From Planctomycetota bacterium (GTDB lineage Bacteria; Planctomycetota; OFTM77): 54,182 bases of DNA. Shown piece after piece: positions 33,416 through 42,503 of this stretch (the stretch's first letter is position 1; every line of letters begins with the position of its first letter). Location: NCBI GenBank assembly GCA_029260795.1, contig JAJDCO010000141.1:1-54182 (forward strand), written 5' to 3'. The position numbers were made by a program, and so were the translations under genes. Below the pieces are notes generated by a model, which was not told the origin of the DNA, did not search any database, and saw nothing but the letters and a program-made list of their open reading frames with translations.

Positions 33416-34138
33416 TCAGGATCCGTGCTCGGCGTACGGGCGGACGGCCGGGACTTGAACGAAGCGATCCTCCTCCGGAATCCAGGCCGTCAGGCACTTG
33501 CCCCAAACGCAGCCGGTGTCGAGTCCCTTCAGCATGGGCCGGTCGAGTAGCCCCTGACGGGCCCAGTGACCGAAAACGATCCAACGACCTTGCCAGCCGT
33601 CCTCCTTGAAGAATCGCCACCAGGGTTTGAATCGGGACGGCGGCACCGGCCAGTCCGTCTCCGGCGTTTCGCCGTTGACCGTGCAGTATCGAGCGCGCGT
33701 GGCGAAGTCCGATTCCACACAAGGAGTGTAGGGATCGAGCTCGGAGAGCGTCGCGACCGGATCTCGCCAGGCCGGGTTGAGGCCTGCATGGACGCACACC
33801 CCGTCGGGCCAGACACGCACGAAGGGCCGACGAGCCAGCCACTCGAGCAGGAGCGGAGCGTCTTCGGACGCGAAGAGCTTGGAGAGGGTGTCCCGGCGGC
33901 CCGGGTTGCGCAAGCCTCGCGCGACGCGCAGGGCATGGAGGTCGTGGTTTCCGAGTACCCCTCCCGCGTTCACCTGCTTCAGGACTCGAAGCGTCCCCAG
34001 CGAGTCGGGGCCGCGGTTGACGAGATCGCCGACGGGCTGCAGATCATCGGCAGCCGTGTCGTAGCGAACTCGCTCGAGGAGCCGCTCGAGCTCCTCCCGG
34101 CAGCCTTGAATGTCTCCCACGAAGATTCGGCGCTTCAT
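33416..34138 (-). CDS. ApaH-like symmetrical diadenosine tetraphosphatase
   Basis: 240 residues of the calcineurin-like phosphoesterase fold. Motifs in order: GDIQGCREELERLLE, GDLVNRGPDSLGTLRVLK, GNHDLHALRVA, CVHAGLNPAWRDP, VFGHWARQGLLDRP and GLDTGCVWGKCLTAWI. The order and spacing match bacterial ApaH, which hydrolyses Ap4A to two ADP and decaps Np4-RNA. The neighbouring SurE is another nucleotide hydrolase; in several bacteria these genes are in separate loci. Confidence 0.88.
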   Translation of the reverse strand: MKRRIFVGDIQGCREELERLLERVRYDTAADDLQPVGDLVNRGPDSLGTLRVLKQVNAGGVLGNHDLHALRVARGLRNPGRRDTLSKLFASEDAPLLLEWLARRPFVRVWPDGVCVHAGLNPAWRDPVATLSELDPYTPCVESDFATRARYCTVNGETPETDWPVPPSRFKPWWRFFKEDGWQGRWIVFGHWARQGLLDRPMLKGLDTGCVWGKCLTAWIPEEDRFVQVPAVRPYAEHGS

Positions 34139-34272
34139 CGCGATCGGTGCCTCGCCTCGGACGAGAAGGAGTGCAGCATTGTCGTCAGTGCCCGCTCAGA
34201 ATAACCTCGGAGTCATGGGGTAGGGACGCGCCGTTCTGACATTCCCACTCCGCCGCTTCGCCGGAGACCCAG

Positions 34273-35283
34273 ATGCAGCCTTTTCAGATCCCCTCCGATC
34301 CCCTCGTCACCTTCTCCGAAGTCTACACCTGCCTCAATGCTCGACGGTCGTGGTCGACTCAGGTCTCGCCGCTTCGCTACTCGGCGCTGACGCTGGCCGC
34401 CAGCGCTCGACCTGCCGACCAGCTGGCAGACGAGCTCTTCGAGGTTGCCGAGGTCCTCCGTCAGCGTGCTGGGTGGTTTGGACCGTTGAACTCTCCCATC
34501 CGCTTTTGTGTCTCGGCGATGCTGGTGCGCAACGGAGATGATCCGGCCGTCTTCTGTGAGTTTGTCGAGTCCGCGAGCGCGCAGATGCGGGAGCTGAAGC
34601 TCCGAAGTGGATCGATCTACGAGACGATGGCGTTGCTGATCCTGAATCAGCTGCAGAAAGACGTCTCGTTCAACAGGCTCATCCGATTCCGTGACATCTA
34701 TCAGGAGATGAAGAGGCATCACTGGTGGCTGACCGGGACCGATGATTATCCCGCTTGCGCTCTCCTCACGACTAGTGACGAGACGGTGGGCGAGATCTCA
34801 CGGCGGGTCGAGCTCCTCTACGACGGGCTTCGCAACCTGGGGTTCTCGCGAGGCGAGAAGCTTCAGATGATCTCGCACATCCTGTACTTCAATCCGCATC
34901 GCGAGTTCGATGTCCTGGCGCGCTTTCAGCAGATCCACGCCGCCTTCAAAGAGATCGGCCTCTGGATCCATCAAGGCGACTGGGACGAGATCGCGATCCT
35001 GACCTTCCTGGACCACGACGTGCAGACGATCGCGACGCGCGTTCTAGAGCATCGGGCCGAGATCAAGAAGCTCAAGCCGACGCCGGACGCCGACACCTCG
35101 TTCAGCCTCGCCTGCGGAACGGCCTTCTTGGACCTCGTCCGCCTCGATGACCGACTCCAGGTCATTACGGACATCAATGTCTTGGCACAGGTTCAGGCGA
35201 TCCTCGCTGCTCAGCAGGCCGCCATCGCCAGCTCGGTCGCGGCGACGACCGCCGTCATCGCCGCGTCCTCGTCTTCCAACTGA
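34273..35283 (+). CDS. DUF4003 family protein
   Basis: 336 residues. Mostly alpha-helical and cytoplasmic by appearance. FCVSAMLVRNGDD, MKRHHWWLTGTDDYPACALL, LGFSRGEKLQMISHILYFNP and AILTFLDHD fit DUF4003, whose function is not known to me. The C-terminal ~40 residues become Ala/Ser-rich. It stands alone, 134 bases after the ApaH-like gene's start region (divergent) and convergent with the lipoprotein. Confidence 0.75.
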   Translation: MQPFQIPSDPLVTFSEVYTCLNARRSWSTQVSPLRYSALTLAASARPADQLADELFEVAEVLRQRAGWFGPLNSPIRFCVSAMLVRNGDDPAVFCEFVESASAQMRELKLRSGSIYETMALLILNQLQKDVSFNRLIRFRDIYQEMKRHHWWLTGTDDYPACALLTTSDETVGEISRRVELLYDGLRNLGFSRGEKLQMISHILYFNPHREFDVLARFQQIHAAFKEIGLWIHQGDWDEIAILTFLDHDVQTIATRVLEHRAEIKKLKPTPDADTSFSLACGTAFLDLVRLDDRLQVITDINVLAQVQAILAAQQAAIASSVAATTAVIAASSSSN

Positions 35284-35298
35284 GCTTGTCGGGGGAGC

Positions 35299-35682
35299 TC
35301 AGTCGTCGTTGTCGAAGTCGGGACGCCCGCCCGAAGGTCGCCCGCCGCCGCTGGGCCGGCCGCCGCTGGGTGGACCGCCTCGCCCACCGAATGAGGGGCG
35401 GCCTTCCCCAGGAGGTCCGCCTCGTCCCGAGGACGGACGACCGGCGCCTCCGGACGTTCCGAAGACCCGCATGGCGCGAGCAAAGTCGTCCGCTGAGAGC
35501 TCCGGTGACGTGATCGACGAGGTCTCGAAGTCCGTTTCTTCGACGGCTTCGTCAGCGGGATCGTGAGCGAAGGCCTCGGTCGAGGTCGGCGGTGCGCTCG
35601 GTTTCCAGTCGGTCACCGTGGGGACGAGCTCGGGACCGGAGCAGGCGACCAGCAGGGTCAGGGGAAGGAGTCTTTGAATCAT
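35299..35682 (-). CDS. Small lipoprotein with a Gly/Pro/Arg-rich tail
   Basis: 127 residues from ATG 35682; the open frame extends upstream to 35763 but that part has no signal sequence. The N terminus MIQRLLPLTLLVACS carries a lipobox (LVAC), so it should be lipidated after signal cleavage. An acidic middle follows (about 40-75). The last ~45 residues repeat GRPS/GGRP/RGGPP units, a low-complexity tail that may bind nucleic acid or cell-wall polymers. No family recognised. Downstream of cstA on the same strand, 77 bases after its stop. Confidence 0.55.
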   Translation of the reverse strand: MIQRLLPLTLLVACSGPELVPTVTDWKPSAPPTSTEAFAHDPADEAVEETDFETSSITSPELSADDFARAMRVFGTSGGAGRPSSGRGGPPGEGRPSFGGRGGPPSGGRPSGGGRPSGGRPDFDNDD

Positions 35683-35759
35683 GTCGAGCCGTTCGGTGTG
35701 TATCGAGGAGTGGGTTCGAGCTTCGGCAATCCCTACCCGAACGCTTCTCGACGCATCGG

Positions 35760-37520
35760 TCAAGGGCCGTCGATCGGAACATCCAGGCTCTCGATCGGGG
35801 GAGCGCCCCGATCTCGCCTGAGGCAGGCGATGGCTTCGAAGGTGAGCCAGGCGGCGAGCACGAACAAGACGCTGCCGACGATCAAGAGCAGCGTGGCACC
35901 TTCTTGCCAGTAATCGATCAGGTTCGAGATGAGCGCGATGAAGGTGGAGACGAGCATGAAGATCATCGGGACCCCTGTGAACCAGGGGTTCCGGCCCCGT
36001 TGCTTGAGGTAGAGGCTGATGGTCAGCAGAGCGAGCCCGGCCAAGAGCTGGTTGGTCGTGCCGAAGAGGCGCCAGAGCGCGAGACCCGCGGCTTGTCCAT
36101 CGACCTTGTAGAACGCGAAGAACCCGATCACGACGACCGCCAGCAGGGACGCCAGGTAGCGGTTGCCGAGGAATCTCAGCCCCAGTGTCTCACCGATCTC
36201 GGCGATATTGAACCGCAGCAGGCGCGTGGCCGAGTCGAGAGTCGTGAGCGCGAACGAGACGACGACGACGGCAATGAGGGCGGTGGCGATCTGAAAGTCG
36301 ACACCGAGCTTCTCGATGAAGTGAGCCGCTCCGGTGATGAAGATGCCGATCTTGGCGCCCAGGCTGCCGACCTTGCCCCAGTCGGCGTAGGTCTCTTGCC
36401 ACAACGCCGACGCGGTCACGTCGCCTTGACCGAGGAGGCCGGCCGTACACGCCAGCACGGCGAGCAGCCCGAGTAGCGACTCGCCGATCATGCCGCCATA
36501 GCCGACCATGCGTGCGTCCGACTCCCGGTCGATCTGCTTCGCGGTCGTGCCGGACGAGACGAGCGAGTGAAAGCCGCTGGCCGCTCCGCAGGCGATGATG
36601 ATGAAGACGAAGGGGAAGAAGGACGGAGCGCCCTCGGGCTGTGCTTGGAATGCCGGCGCCGCAAAATCGGGATGCCAGACGAACAGGCCGAGGTAGGCGA
36701 GCCCGAGCCCGAGATAGAGCAGCAACGAGTTCAAGAAGTCGCGTGCCTGGAGCAGGCTCCAGACCGGGAGCACCGAGGCGAGAAAGGCGTAGCCGAGGAG
36801 AATCAGGATCCAGCTGGACTGACCGGGCCAGGCATCGCGCTCGAGGCCCAACAGCGGCAGCTCGATGCCTGCCCAAACACCTCCCAGCATCAAGAAGAAG
36901 CCAACCACCGTCGTCGGCCCGAGCGGCCAGCCTCGGCGATGAAGTAAGTATCCCATGATCATCGCCAGCACGATCAGGAATCCCGAAGGCAGCACCGCGG
37001 TCGGAAAGGATGCGGGGTCGGCGAGTGGCTGATCGGGGTCCCAGCGATCGGTGATCGAGAAGAGCACCGCGATGATGTACACGAACACGCCCATCGCCAG
37101 CGCAACGCCGAAGAAGATGATCGCGTGGAACAGCGACTTGGCCCGGCGGCCCATGATCCCTTCGGCCACCTTGCCGATGGACATGCCCTTCGCGCGCATG
37201 CTGATCACGAGTGCCCCGAAGTCGTGAACGCAGCCCACGAAGATCGCCCCGAGCACGATCCAGAGCATGGCGGGAAGCCATCCCCAGATCACGGCCACCG
37301 CCGGGCCGAGCATCGGGGACAGACCCGTGATCGACGCGTAGTGGTGTCCGAACAGCACGAAGCGGTTCGTCGGCACGTAGTCGATGTCGTCCCGCTGAGT
37401 GTGGGCGGGCGTGCGACGCGTCGAGTCGAGGCCGAAGATCTTGTCCGACAGGAAGTGTGCGTAGACGAAGTAGCCGAGGAGGTACCCGATCAGGCAGAGC
37501 GCGGTGATCAGGGCAGTCAT
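35760..37520 (-). CDS. cstA: Carbon starvation protein A, peptide/pyruvate transporter family
   Basis: 586 residues, about 16 hydrophobic segments. It starts with TALITALCLIGYLLGYFVYAHFLSDKIFGLD and has the CstA pattern DDIDYVPTNRFVLFGHHYASITGLSPMLGPAVAVIWGWLP, GAIFVGCVHDFGALVISMRAKG and GFHSLVSSGTTAKQI. The family transports peptides or pyruvate and is induced on carbon starvation in enterobacteria. Divergent from the S9 peptidase 196 bases away. A link between peptide uptake and peptide hydrolysis is plausible but only by position. Confidence 0.93.
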   Translation of the reverse strand: MTALITALCLIGYLLGYFVYAHFLSDKIFGLDSTRRTPAHTQRDDIDYVPTNRFVLFGHHYASITGLSPMLGPAVAVIWGWLPAMLWIVLGAIFVGCVHDFGALVISMRAKGMSIGKVAEGIMGRRAKSLFHAIIFFGVALAMGVFVYIIAVLFSITDRWDPDQPLADPASFPTAVLPSGFLIVLAMIMGYLLHRRGWPLGPTTVVGFFLMLGGVWAGIELPLLGLERDAWPGQSSWILILLGYAFLASVLPVWSLLQARDFLNSLLLYLGLGLAYLGLFVWHPDFAAPAFQAQPEGAPSFFPFVFIIIACGAASGFHSLVSSGTTAKQIDRESDARMVGYGGMIGESLLGLLAVLACTAGLLGQGDVTASALWQETYADWGKVGSLGAKIGIFITGAAHFIEKLGVDFQIATALIAVVVVSFALTTLDSATRLLRFNIAEIGETLGLRFLGNRYLASLLAVVVIGFFAFYKVDGQAAGLALWRLFGTTNQLLAGLALLTISLYLKQRGRNPWFTGVPMIFMLVSTFIALISNLIDYWQEGATLLLIVGSVLFVLAAWLTFEAIACLRRDRGAPPIESLDVPIDGP

Positions 37521-37716
37521 GCCGGTGTCCCTTCGTTCCGGAGATGAGGTGGGCCAGGCTTACCGGAGCGGTCGCGGCAAGTCAAGGCAACCCGGCGAGA
37601 TCTCGGGCTCGACTCGGTTCGCCGAAGGACCTCGAGAAAGATCGTCGAGGCCCGGTGGTCGTCGGAGCTATGCTGCCGGACACGATTCCGACCCACTCTT
37701 CGCCTGGAGCGTCTCG

Positions 37717-39975
37717 ATGCTGGATCTGCGCACTGTCCTCGCCACCGTCTCACTGCTGCTGGCTCCCCTCGTCCAGGACGACGCGGAGCGCCTCGCCGCC
37801 TTTGGGAAGTACTTCCAGATTCGTGAGCTCGGCAAAGCGGGTGAGGTGACGCCGCATTGGCTGCCCGACGGGAATCGATTCTGGTTCGCCGAAGGCGCGC
37901 CGGCCGAGACCATCATTTGGGTGATCGATCCCGAGGCCGACACGAAGGAGCCTCTGGTCGAGACGAAGGGCTTTCGCGAGAAGCTGACGAAGGTGCTCGG
38001 ACATGAGCCGCCGTACCAGGGCCTGCCCTTCGCAGAGATCGCGACCCCGAAGGAAGGCGTCTTCGACTTCGAGGTCGAGGAGCGCCGCTTCCGCTACACC
38101 TTCGACGGCGAGAAGCTCACACCGCTGCCGGCGAAGGATCCGGATCAGGCGAAGCGCGACGAGCCGCGCTTCGTGCGTAAGGGATTCGCGGCCGGATCGC
38201 CGGACACGATGGAAGCTCGCTCTCCGGACGGGCACTGGTTCGCCCGCGACGAGGACACCGACCTGTGGCTGCGATCCTCCCGCGACGATCAGAGCGTTCG
38301 CCTGACCGAAGACGGCACCGTGGACACGCCTTGGCGAGTCGATGACGCTCGCTGGTCGCCCGACGGATTGGTCCTCGCCGCCGCTCGGGCCGACCTGCGT
38401 GGCGTGGCGCGCGTGCCGATCGTGCATTGGCTCGAGAACATCGAGACCGTCGAGTTCGCTCCCTACGTCAAGGCGGGGGGGCGCATGCCCCGAAGCGCGC
38501 TGTACTTCTTCGACGTCGTCAGCGGAGAGCGCGTGCTCGTCGAGGCGACGGATCGCCCCGACCAATACGTGTTCCGGATCGGGTGGAGTGCCGACGGTCG
38601 TGAGCTCCTCTTCATGACCATGGATCGTATCTTCCAGAATCTTGAGCTGCGGGCGGCCAACCGCGTTACCGGACGCTCGCGAACAGTTCTCACCGAGTCG
38701 AGCCAGACCTTCATTGGCGCGCTGCACTTCAACACGACCTGGCAGGGGCGCTACACCCCCGTCGGGGACGACGGGCGCTTCGTCTGGCTCAGCGAGCGAG
38801 ACGGCTGGTTCCGTCCCTACCTCTACGACCGCCAAGGCAAGCTGCTGGCGACCTTGACCCAAGGCGAGTTCGACGTGCTCCGGATCGACCAGGTGGACGC
38901 CGAGCGTGGCTGGGTGTACTTCACCGCGCACGGGGAGCCGCATCCCTACGACACGCACCTCTACCGGGTACGGCTCGATGGCCGGGATCACCGACGCTTG
39001 ACCGAAGGCTTCGGCGAGCACCAGGCCAGCTTCTCGCCGTCGAAGCGGTTCTTCGTCGACTCACACTCCACGGCCGCACGCCCGCCTCGGACCGAGCTGC
39101 GTCGGGTCGAAGGCACTCTGATCCGCACCCTGGCCGAGGTCGACCCGAAAACCCTCACCGACGCCGGCTTCGTGCCGCCCGAGCCCTTCCAGGTCCTCGC
39201 CGCGGACGGCAAGACCGAGCTGCACGGGCTCCTGTACAAGCCCAAGGACTTCGACCCGAACGGCAAGCTCCCGGTGCTCGACTACATCTACAACGGACCG
39301 TTCACGACTTGGGTCCCGCGGACCTTCGGCGATGGTCGGGGCTGGATGGCGGGTGCCACCGCGCAAGCCGGCTTTGCGGTCCTGATCGTCGACGGCCGCG
39401 GAACACCCGAGCGAGGCAAGGCGTTTCAGGACGTCGTCTATCGGAGCTTCGGACAAAACGAGATTCCCGATCACGCGGCGGCACTTCGCCAGCTGGCCGA
39501 GCGCGACACGGTCCTCGACACGAGCCGGGTGGGAATCTTCGGCGGGTCGTGGGGCGGCTACATGACGATTCGCGCACTCGTCACGCATCCTGAGGTCTAT
39601 CACGTGGGAGTCGCGACCAACTCGGTCGCCGACCTGCACGACCACGCCGCGTCGCCGATCGAAGGCTACATGGGCTTGCCACAGGAGCATCCCGAGGACT
39701 ATCGCCGCGCGTCCAGTCTGCTCCTCGCCGATCAGCTCAAAGGGAAGCTGCTCCTCATTCACGGCACCAGCGACGTCAACGCGACCTTCTCCGCCACGAT
39801 GAAGATGGTGGCGGCCCTGATCGAGGCCGGCAAGCCGCACGACCTGATCGTGCTTCCCGAGTCGAATCACTGGCCGCGCGGCAAGAATCAGCAGTACGCT
39901 TCAGTGGCTCAGCTCCGGTACTTCCTCGAGCACCTGAAGTCGAGGACGCCGGCCCCCGCGACGGGCGGTGACTGA
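37717..39975 (+). CDS. S9 family prolyl oligopeptidase (DPP4-like), secreted
   Basis: 752 residues from ATG 37717, with a short signal sequence (MLDLRTVLATVSLLLAP). The open frame starts further upstream, but that part is not protein-like. An N-terminal beta-propeller (about 30-500) carries DPP-IV-type blades (ARSPDGHWFARDEDTDLWL, DDARWSPDGLVLAAARAD). The C-terminal alpha/beta-hydrolase domain has the triad Ser611 in GGSWGGY, Asp686 in HGTSDVN and His718 in ESNHWP. It would release dipeptides or cleave oligopeptides outside the cytoplasm. Divergent neighbour of cstA; no coupled genes. Confidence 0.9.
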   Translation: MLDLRTVLATVSLLLAPLVQDDAERLAAFGKYFQIRELGKAGEVTPHWLPDGNRFWFAEGAPAETIIWVIDPEADTKEPLVETKGFREKLTKVLGHEPPYQGLPFAEIATPKEGVFDFEVEERRFRYTFDGEKLTPLPAKDPDQAKRDEPRFVRKGFAAGSPDTMEARSPDGHWFARDEDTDLWLRSSRDDQSVRLTEDGTVDTPWRVDDARWSPDGLVLAAARADLRGVARVPIVHWLENIETVEFAPYVKAGGRMPRSALYFFDVVSGERVLVEATDRPDQYVFRIGWSADGRELLFMTMDRIFQNLELRAANRVTGRSRTVLTESSQTFIGALHFNTTWQGRYTPVGDDGRFVWLSERDGWFRPYLYDRQGKLLATLTQGEFDVLRIDQVDAERGWVYFTAHGEPHPYDTHLYRVRLDGRDHRRLTEGFGEHQASFSPSKRFFVDSHSTAARPPRTELRRVEGTLIRTLAEVDPKTLTDAGFVPPEPFQVLAADGKTELHGLLYKPKDFDPNGKLPVLDYIYNGPFTTWVPRTFGDGRGWMAGATAQAGFAVLIVDGRGTPERGKAFQDVVYRSFGQNEIPDHAAALRQLAERDTVLDTSRVGIFGGSWGGYMTIRALVTHPEVYHVGVATNSVADLHDHAASPIEGYMGLPQEHPEDYRRASSLLLADQLKGKLLLIHGTSDVNATFSATMKMVAALIEAGKPHDLIVLPESNHWPRGKNQQYASVAQLRYFLEHLKSRTPAPATGGD

Positions 39976-40002
39976 GCGGCTTTCCCGATTCGACCTCACA
40001 TC

Positions 40003-40018
40003 ATGTAAGCTCTTACGT
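40003..40018. promoter_or_regulatory. Candidate MarR autoregulatory operator
   Basis: ATGTAAG-CT-CTTACGT is a 7-2-7 inverted repeat with one mismatch, in an AT-richer spot 63 bases before the MarR start. MarR-family dimers commonly bind 16-20 bp palindromes near their own promoters. Confidence 0.5.
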
Positions 40019-40081
40019 ACCCGAGACGGTCGTCGGCGGCTTTGGCAAGGTGCCTGGGCCGGCCGCGACCCTGGAGGGGCC

Positions 40082-40585
40082 ATGAGCCTGATCGAAGACC
40101 TCGGAGCTCAAGCATTCGCGAGCCGCCTGCGGCGGATCAGTGAGCGTTTGATGAGCGACGCGGGCCAGCTCTACAAGGCGGTTGGCGTCGACTTCGAGCC
40201 CCGCACCTTTCCGGTGATCGCGTTGTTGGCGCGACGAGATCGTGCTTCCGTCACCGAGATCGCCGAGGAGCTGGCCGTCTCGCACGCCGCGGCCAGCCAG
40301 ATGGTGCGATCGCTGGAGAGCAAGGGCTGGCTCCGGGCCGCGGTCGATCCCCAAGATCGTCGGCGCCGCTGGCTCTCGCTCTCGGCGCGCGGTCGAAGGG
40401 AGATCACCCGGCTCGAGCCGGTCTGGGACGCCATTCGGATCGCGACCGAGGAGATCCTGGCCGCGGTCAGCGTCGACCTGCTTCGGGGGCTCGGAAAGCT
40501 CGAGGTCGAGATCCAGCGACGGTCCCTGTTCGAAAGAGCGTCAGCGCAGCTCGGGAGTCCTTCCGAGGAATCGTCGTCGACGTGA
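40082..40585 (+). CDS. MarR family transcriptional regulator
   Basis: 167 residues; TGGAGGGG sits just before the ATG. The winged helix spans about 40-115: FPVIALLARRDRASVTEIAEELAVSHAAASQMVRSLESKGWLRAAVDPQDRRRRWLSLSARG, with the D-x-R-R wing. Flanking helices would make the dimer interface. It probably represses itself through the palindrome at 40003-40018. The downstream gene it may once have controlled is a broken S41 peptidase. Confidence 0.88.
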   Translation: MSLIEDLGAQAFASRLRRISERLMSDAGQLYKAVGVDFEPRTFPVIALLARRDRASVTEIAEELAVSHAAASQMVRSLESKGWLRAAVDPQDRRRRWLSLSARGRREITRLEPVWDAIRIATEEILAAVSVDLLRGLGKLEVEIQRRSLFERASAQLGSPSEESSST

Positions 40586-40598
40586 GATCTCCGTCTGA

Positions 40599-40856
40599 GG
40601 AGTTGATCCGGGAGACACGCGTTGGATCGACGCCCACTTCCAGATGTTCGTGCCCGCGGGTCGTGCCATCAACCCGATCACGGGGACGAACTGGGAAGGC
40701 ACGGGCGTCGAGCCACGCATCGAGGTGCCGGCGAGTCAGGCTCTGAACCGTGCGCAGGTCGAGGCCTTGCGCGGCCTGATCGAGGCGGCCGTCGGCGACG
40801 ACCAGCTTCGCGAGAGGCTGAAGGGCATCCTCTCGGAGGTCGAGCGCGAGGGGTAG
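40599..40856 (+). pseudogene. C-terminal remnant of an S41 family peptidase gene
   Basis: From the codon after an in-frame TGA (40596-40598) to the TAG at 40854-40856, the frame reads RWIDAHFQMFVP, then GRAINPITGTNWEGTGVEP and a helical tail. That NPITGTNWEGTGVEP block is the hallmark end of planctomycete S41 (tail-specific-like) peptidases. All upstream domains (PDZ and the Ser/Lys catalytic core) are absent; the previous 13 bases lead straight to the MarR stop. An ATG at 40644 could start a 70-residue product but no ribosome site supports it. Best read as the scar of a deletion that removed the gene and fused its end to the MarR gene's downstream flank. Confidence 0.7.
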
Positions 40857-41061
40857 CAGCGGGGGCGATTGAGCCCTCGGCTCCGGTCCACCGAGCCGTC
40901 ACGAGCGCCCGCTCGGACGGCCCGGGGCGTCGGCTGGTGAGGCACCCGCTCATTTTCTCGTGAGTGAGACCCTGTTCGCGACGCGTGAGGAGCCTAGAAT
41001 CGGAGGGCAGGAGTCGGCGCCCCGGCCAAGCTCCCTTCGAAGCTCGACTCGTGGAGGCTCG

Positions 41062-42099
41062 ATGACGATGAGGCATTCGCTCTGGCTGCGTCCCGGTATC
41101 CTGACGGGTTTGGTCGGAGCGGCTTTCATCGTTGGGTGGTCGTTCCCCCGCGGAGGTGAGCCGATTCCCACGGTGCTGGCCAAACCGGCACCGATCGCCT
41201 CGGCATTCGACGTCTCGCAGGCCTTCAAAGAGGCGAGCCGGACGATCGCGCCATCGGTCGTCAACATCAATGCCGCCTGGAGCGGAGGCGGAACCGGAGT
41301 CCTGGTCGGAGACGACGGGACGATCGTGACGAATAGCCACGTCATCGGAAACAGCAACCGCATTCGAATCGAGCTCTACGACGGCCGGCGCTTCCGAGCG
41401 CGGGTGCTCGGGCGCGACCGTGAGACCGATGTCGCCGTCTTGAAGATCGACGCCGAGGATCTGGTGCCGGCCCAGCTCGGGGACTCCAGCTCGCTCGAGG
41501 TCGGCGAGTGGATCCTGGCGGTCGGCAACCCGTTCGGCAGCCTCGGGCACACCGTGACGAGCGGTATCGTCAGCGCAACCGGGCGAGTCGATCTCGAGGT
41601 CGACGAGATCTTTTATCAGAACTTCATCCAGACCGATGCCTCCATCCACCCCGGCAACAGTGGCGGTCCGATGGTCAACTTGCGTGGAGAGGTCGTCGGG
41701 CTCAACACCGCCATCGATGGCCGCTACTCCGGTATCGGCCTGGCCGTTCCGAGTGACATGGTGCGCTCGGTTCTCGAGCAGATCCTCCGCCATGGACGAG
41801 TTCGGCGGGGATTCCTCGGCGTCGAGATGCGCACCTTCCATCAAGACGAGACGTACGCCGGCCCGAGCCGCGTTCGTCTTTCCAGTGTTCGAAAAGGAGA
41901 GCCGGCCGAGCGAGCCGGACTTCGGGTGGGCGACATCGTCGAGACGTTCAATGGCAAGCCGGTGCGCGATGACGTCGAGCTGAAGTACGCGATTGCCGAG
42001 GTGCCGCCCGGACAACGCGCGACCATCAAGGTCTGGCGAGACGGCGAACGCCTCGAACGTACCGTGGTCCTCGACGAGCGCCCCGTGCAAGGGCAGTGA
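41062..42099 (+). CDS. HtrA/DegP-like serine protease with one PDZ domain
   Basis: 345 residues from ATG 41062, preceded by GGAGG. An N-terminal membrane anchor or uncleaved signal (about 12-27) is followed by the trypsin-like domain with His93 (TNSHV), Asp123 (RETDVAV) and Ser200 (GNSGGP). A PDZ domain covers about 265-340 (FLGVEMRTFHQ, VRKGEPAERAGLRVGDIVETFNGKPV). It degrades or refolds damaged envelope proteins. It has its own spacing from the S41 remnant (205 bases) and is followed by a repeat-filled spacer. Confidence 0.93.
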   Translation: MTMRHSLWLRPGILTGLVGAAFIVGWSFPRGGEPIPTVLAKPAPIASAFDVSQAFKEASRTIAPSVVNINAAWSGGGTGVLVGDDGTIVTNSHVIGNSNRIRIELYDGRRFRARVLGRDRETDVAVLKIDAEDLVPAQLGDSSSLEVGEWILAVGNPFGSLGHTVTSGIVSATGRVDLEVDEIFYQNFIQTDASIHPGNSGGPMVNLRGEVVGLNTAIDGRYSGIGLAVPSDMVRSVLEQILRHGRVRRGFLGVEMRTFHQDETYAGPSRVRLSSVRKGEPAERAGLRVGDIVETFNGKPVRDDVELKYAIAEVPPGQRATIKVWRDGERLERTVVLDERPVQGQ

Positions 42100-42110
42100 T
42101 CGGGACCCCC

Positions 42111-42158
42111 TTCGGAGGCCGAATTCGTCTTCGGAGGCCCGACTCCCCTTCGGAGGCC
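42111..42158 (+). repeat. 19-bp periodic TTCGGAGGCC repeat
   Basis: TTCGGAGGCC occurs at 42111-42120, 42130-42139 and 42149-42158, exactly 19 bases apart, with GAATTC or GACTCC between. The GGAGGCC core is shared with the element at 3694-3723. Confidence 0.7.
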
Positions 42159-42257
42159 CGAATTCATTCGGGTGGTCGGTCACGCGCCTCGAATCGGTTC
42201 GTCTGTACGGCGACCAGACTCTCGGCTCACGGCTCGTCCCGCGAAAGCGGAGTGAAT

Positions 42258-42503
42258 CTCGGAGTGCGTCCGCGGAGTGAAGCTCATGCCCTACGGTGAC
42301 GACAGCGTCCCCGGGGCGAAATGGAGCAGACGCTCCGCAAAGCTCGGAGTGCGTCCGCGGAGTGAAGCCCATGTCTCGCGGTGACGACAGCGTCCCCGGG
42401 GCGAAATGGAGCTGACGCTCCGCAAAGCTCGGAGTGCGTCCGCGGAGTGAAGCCCATGTCTCGTGGTGACGACAGCGTCCCCGGGGCGAAATGGAGCTGA
42501 CGC
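42258..42503 (+). repeat. 85-bp tandem repeat, three units
   Basis: Units start at 42258, 42343 and 42428, each opening CTCGGAGTGCGTCCGCGGAG and closing with CCGGGGCGAAATGGAGC, then (T/A)GACGC. Units 2 and 3 differ at one base through the first ~75 positions; unit 1 carries a few more changes. The low divergence implies recent duplication or homogenisation. Confidence 0.9.
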
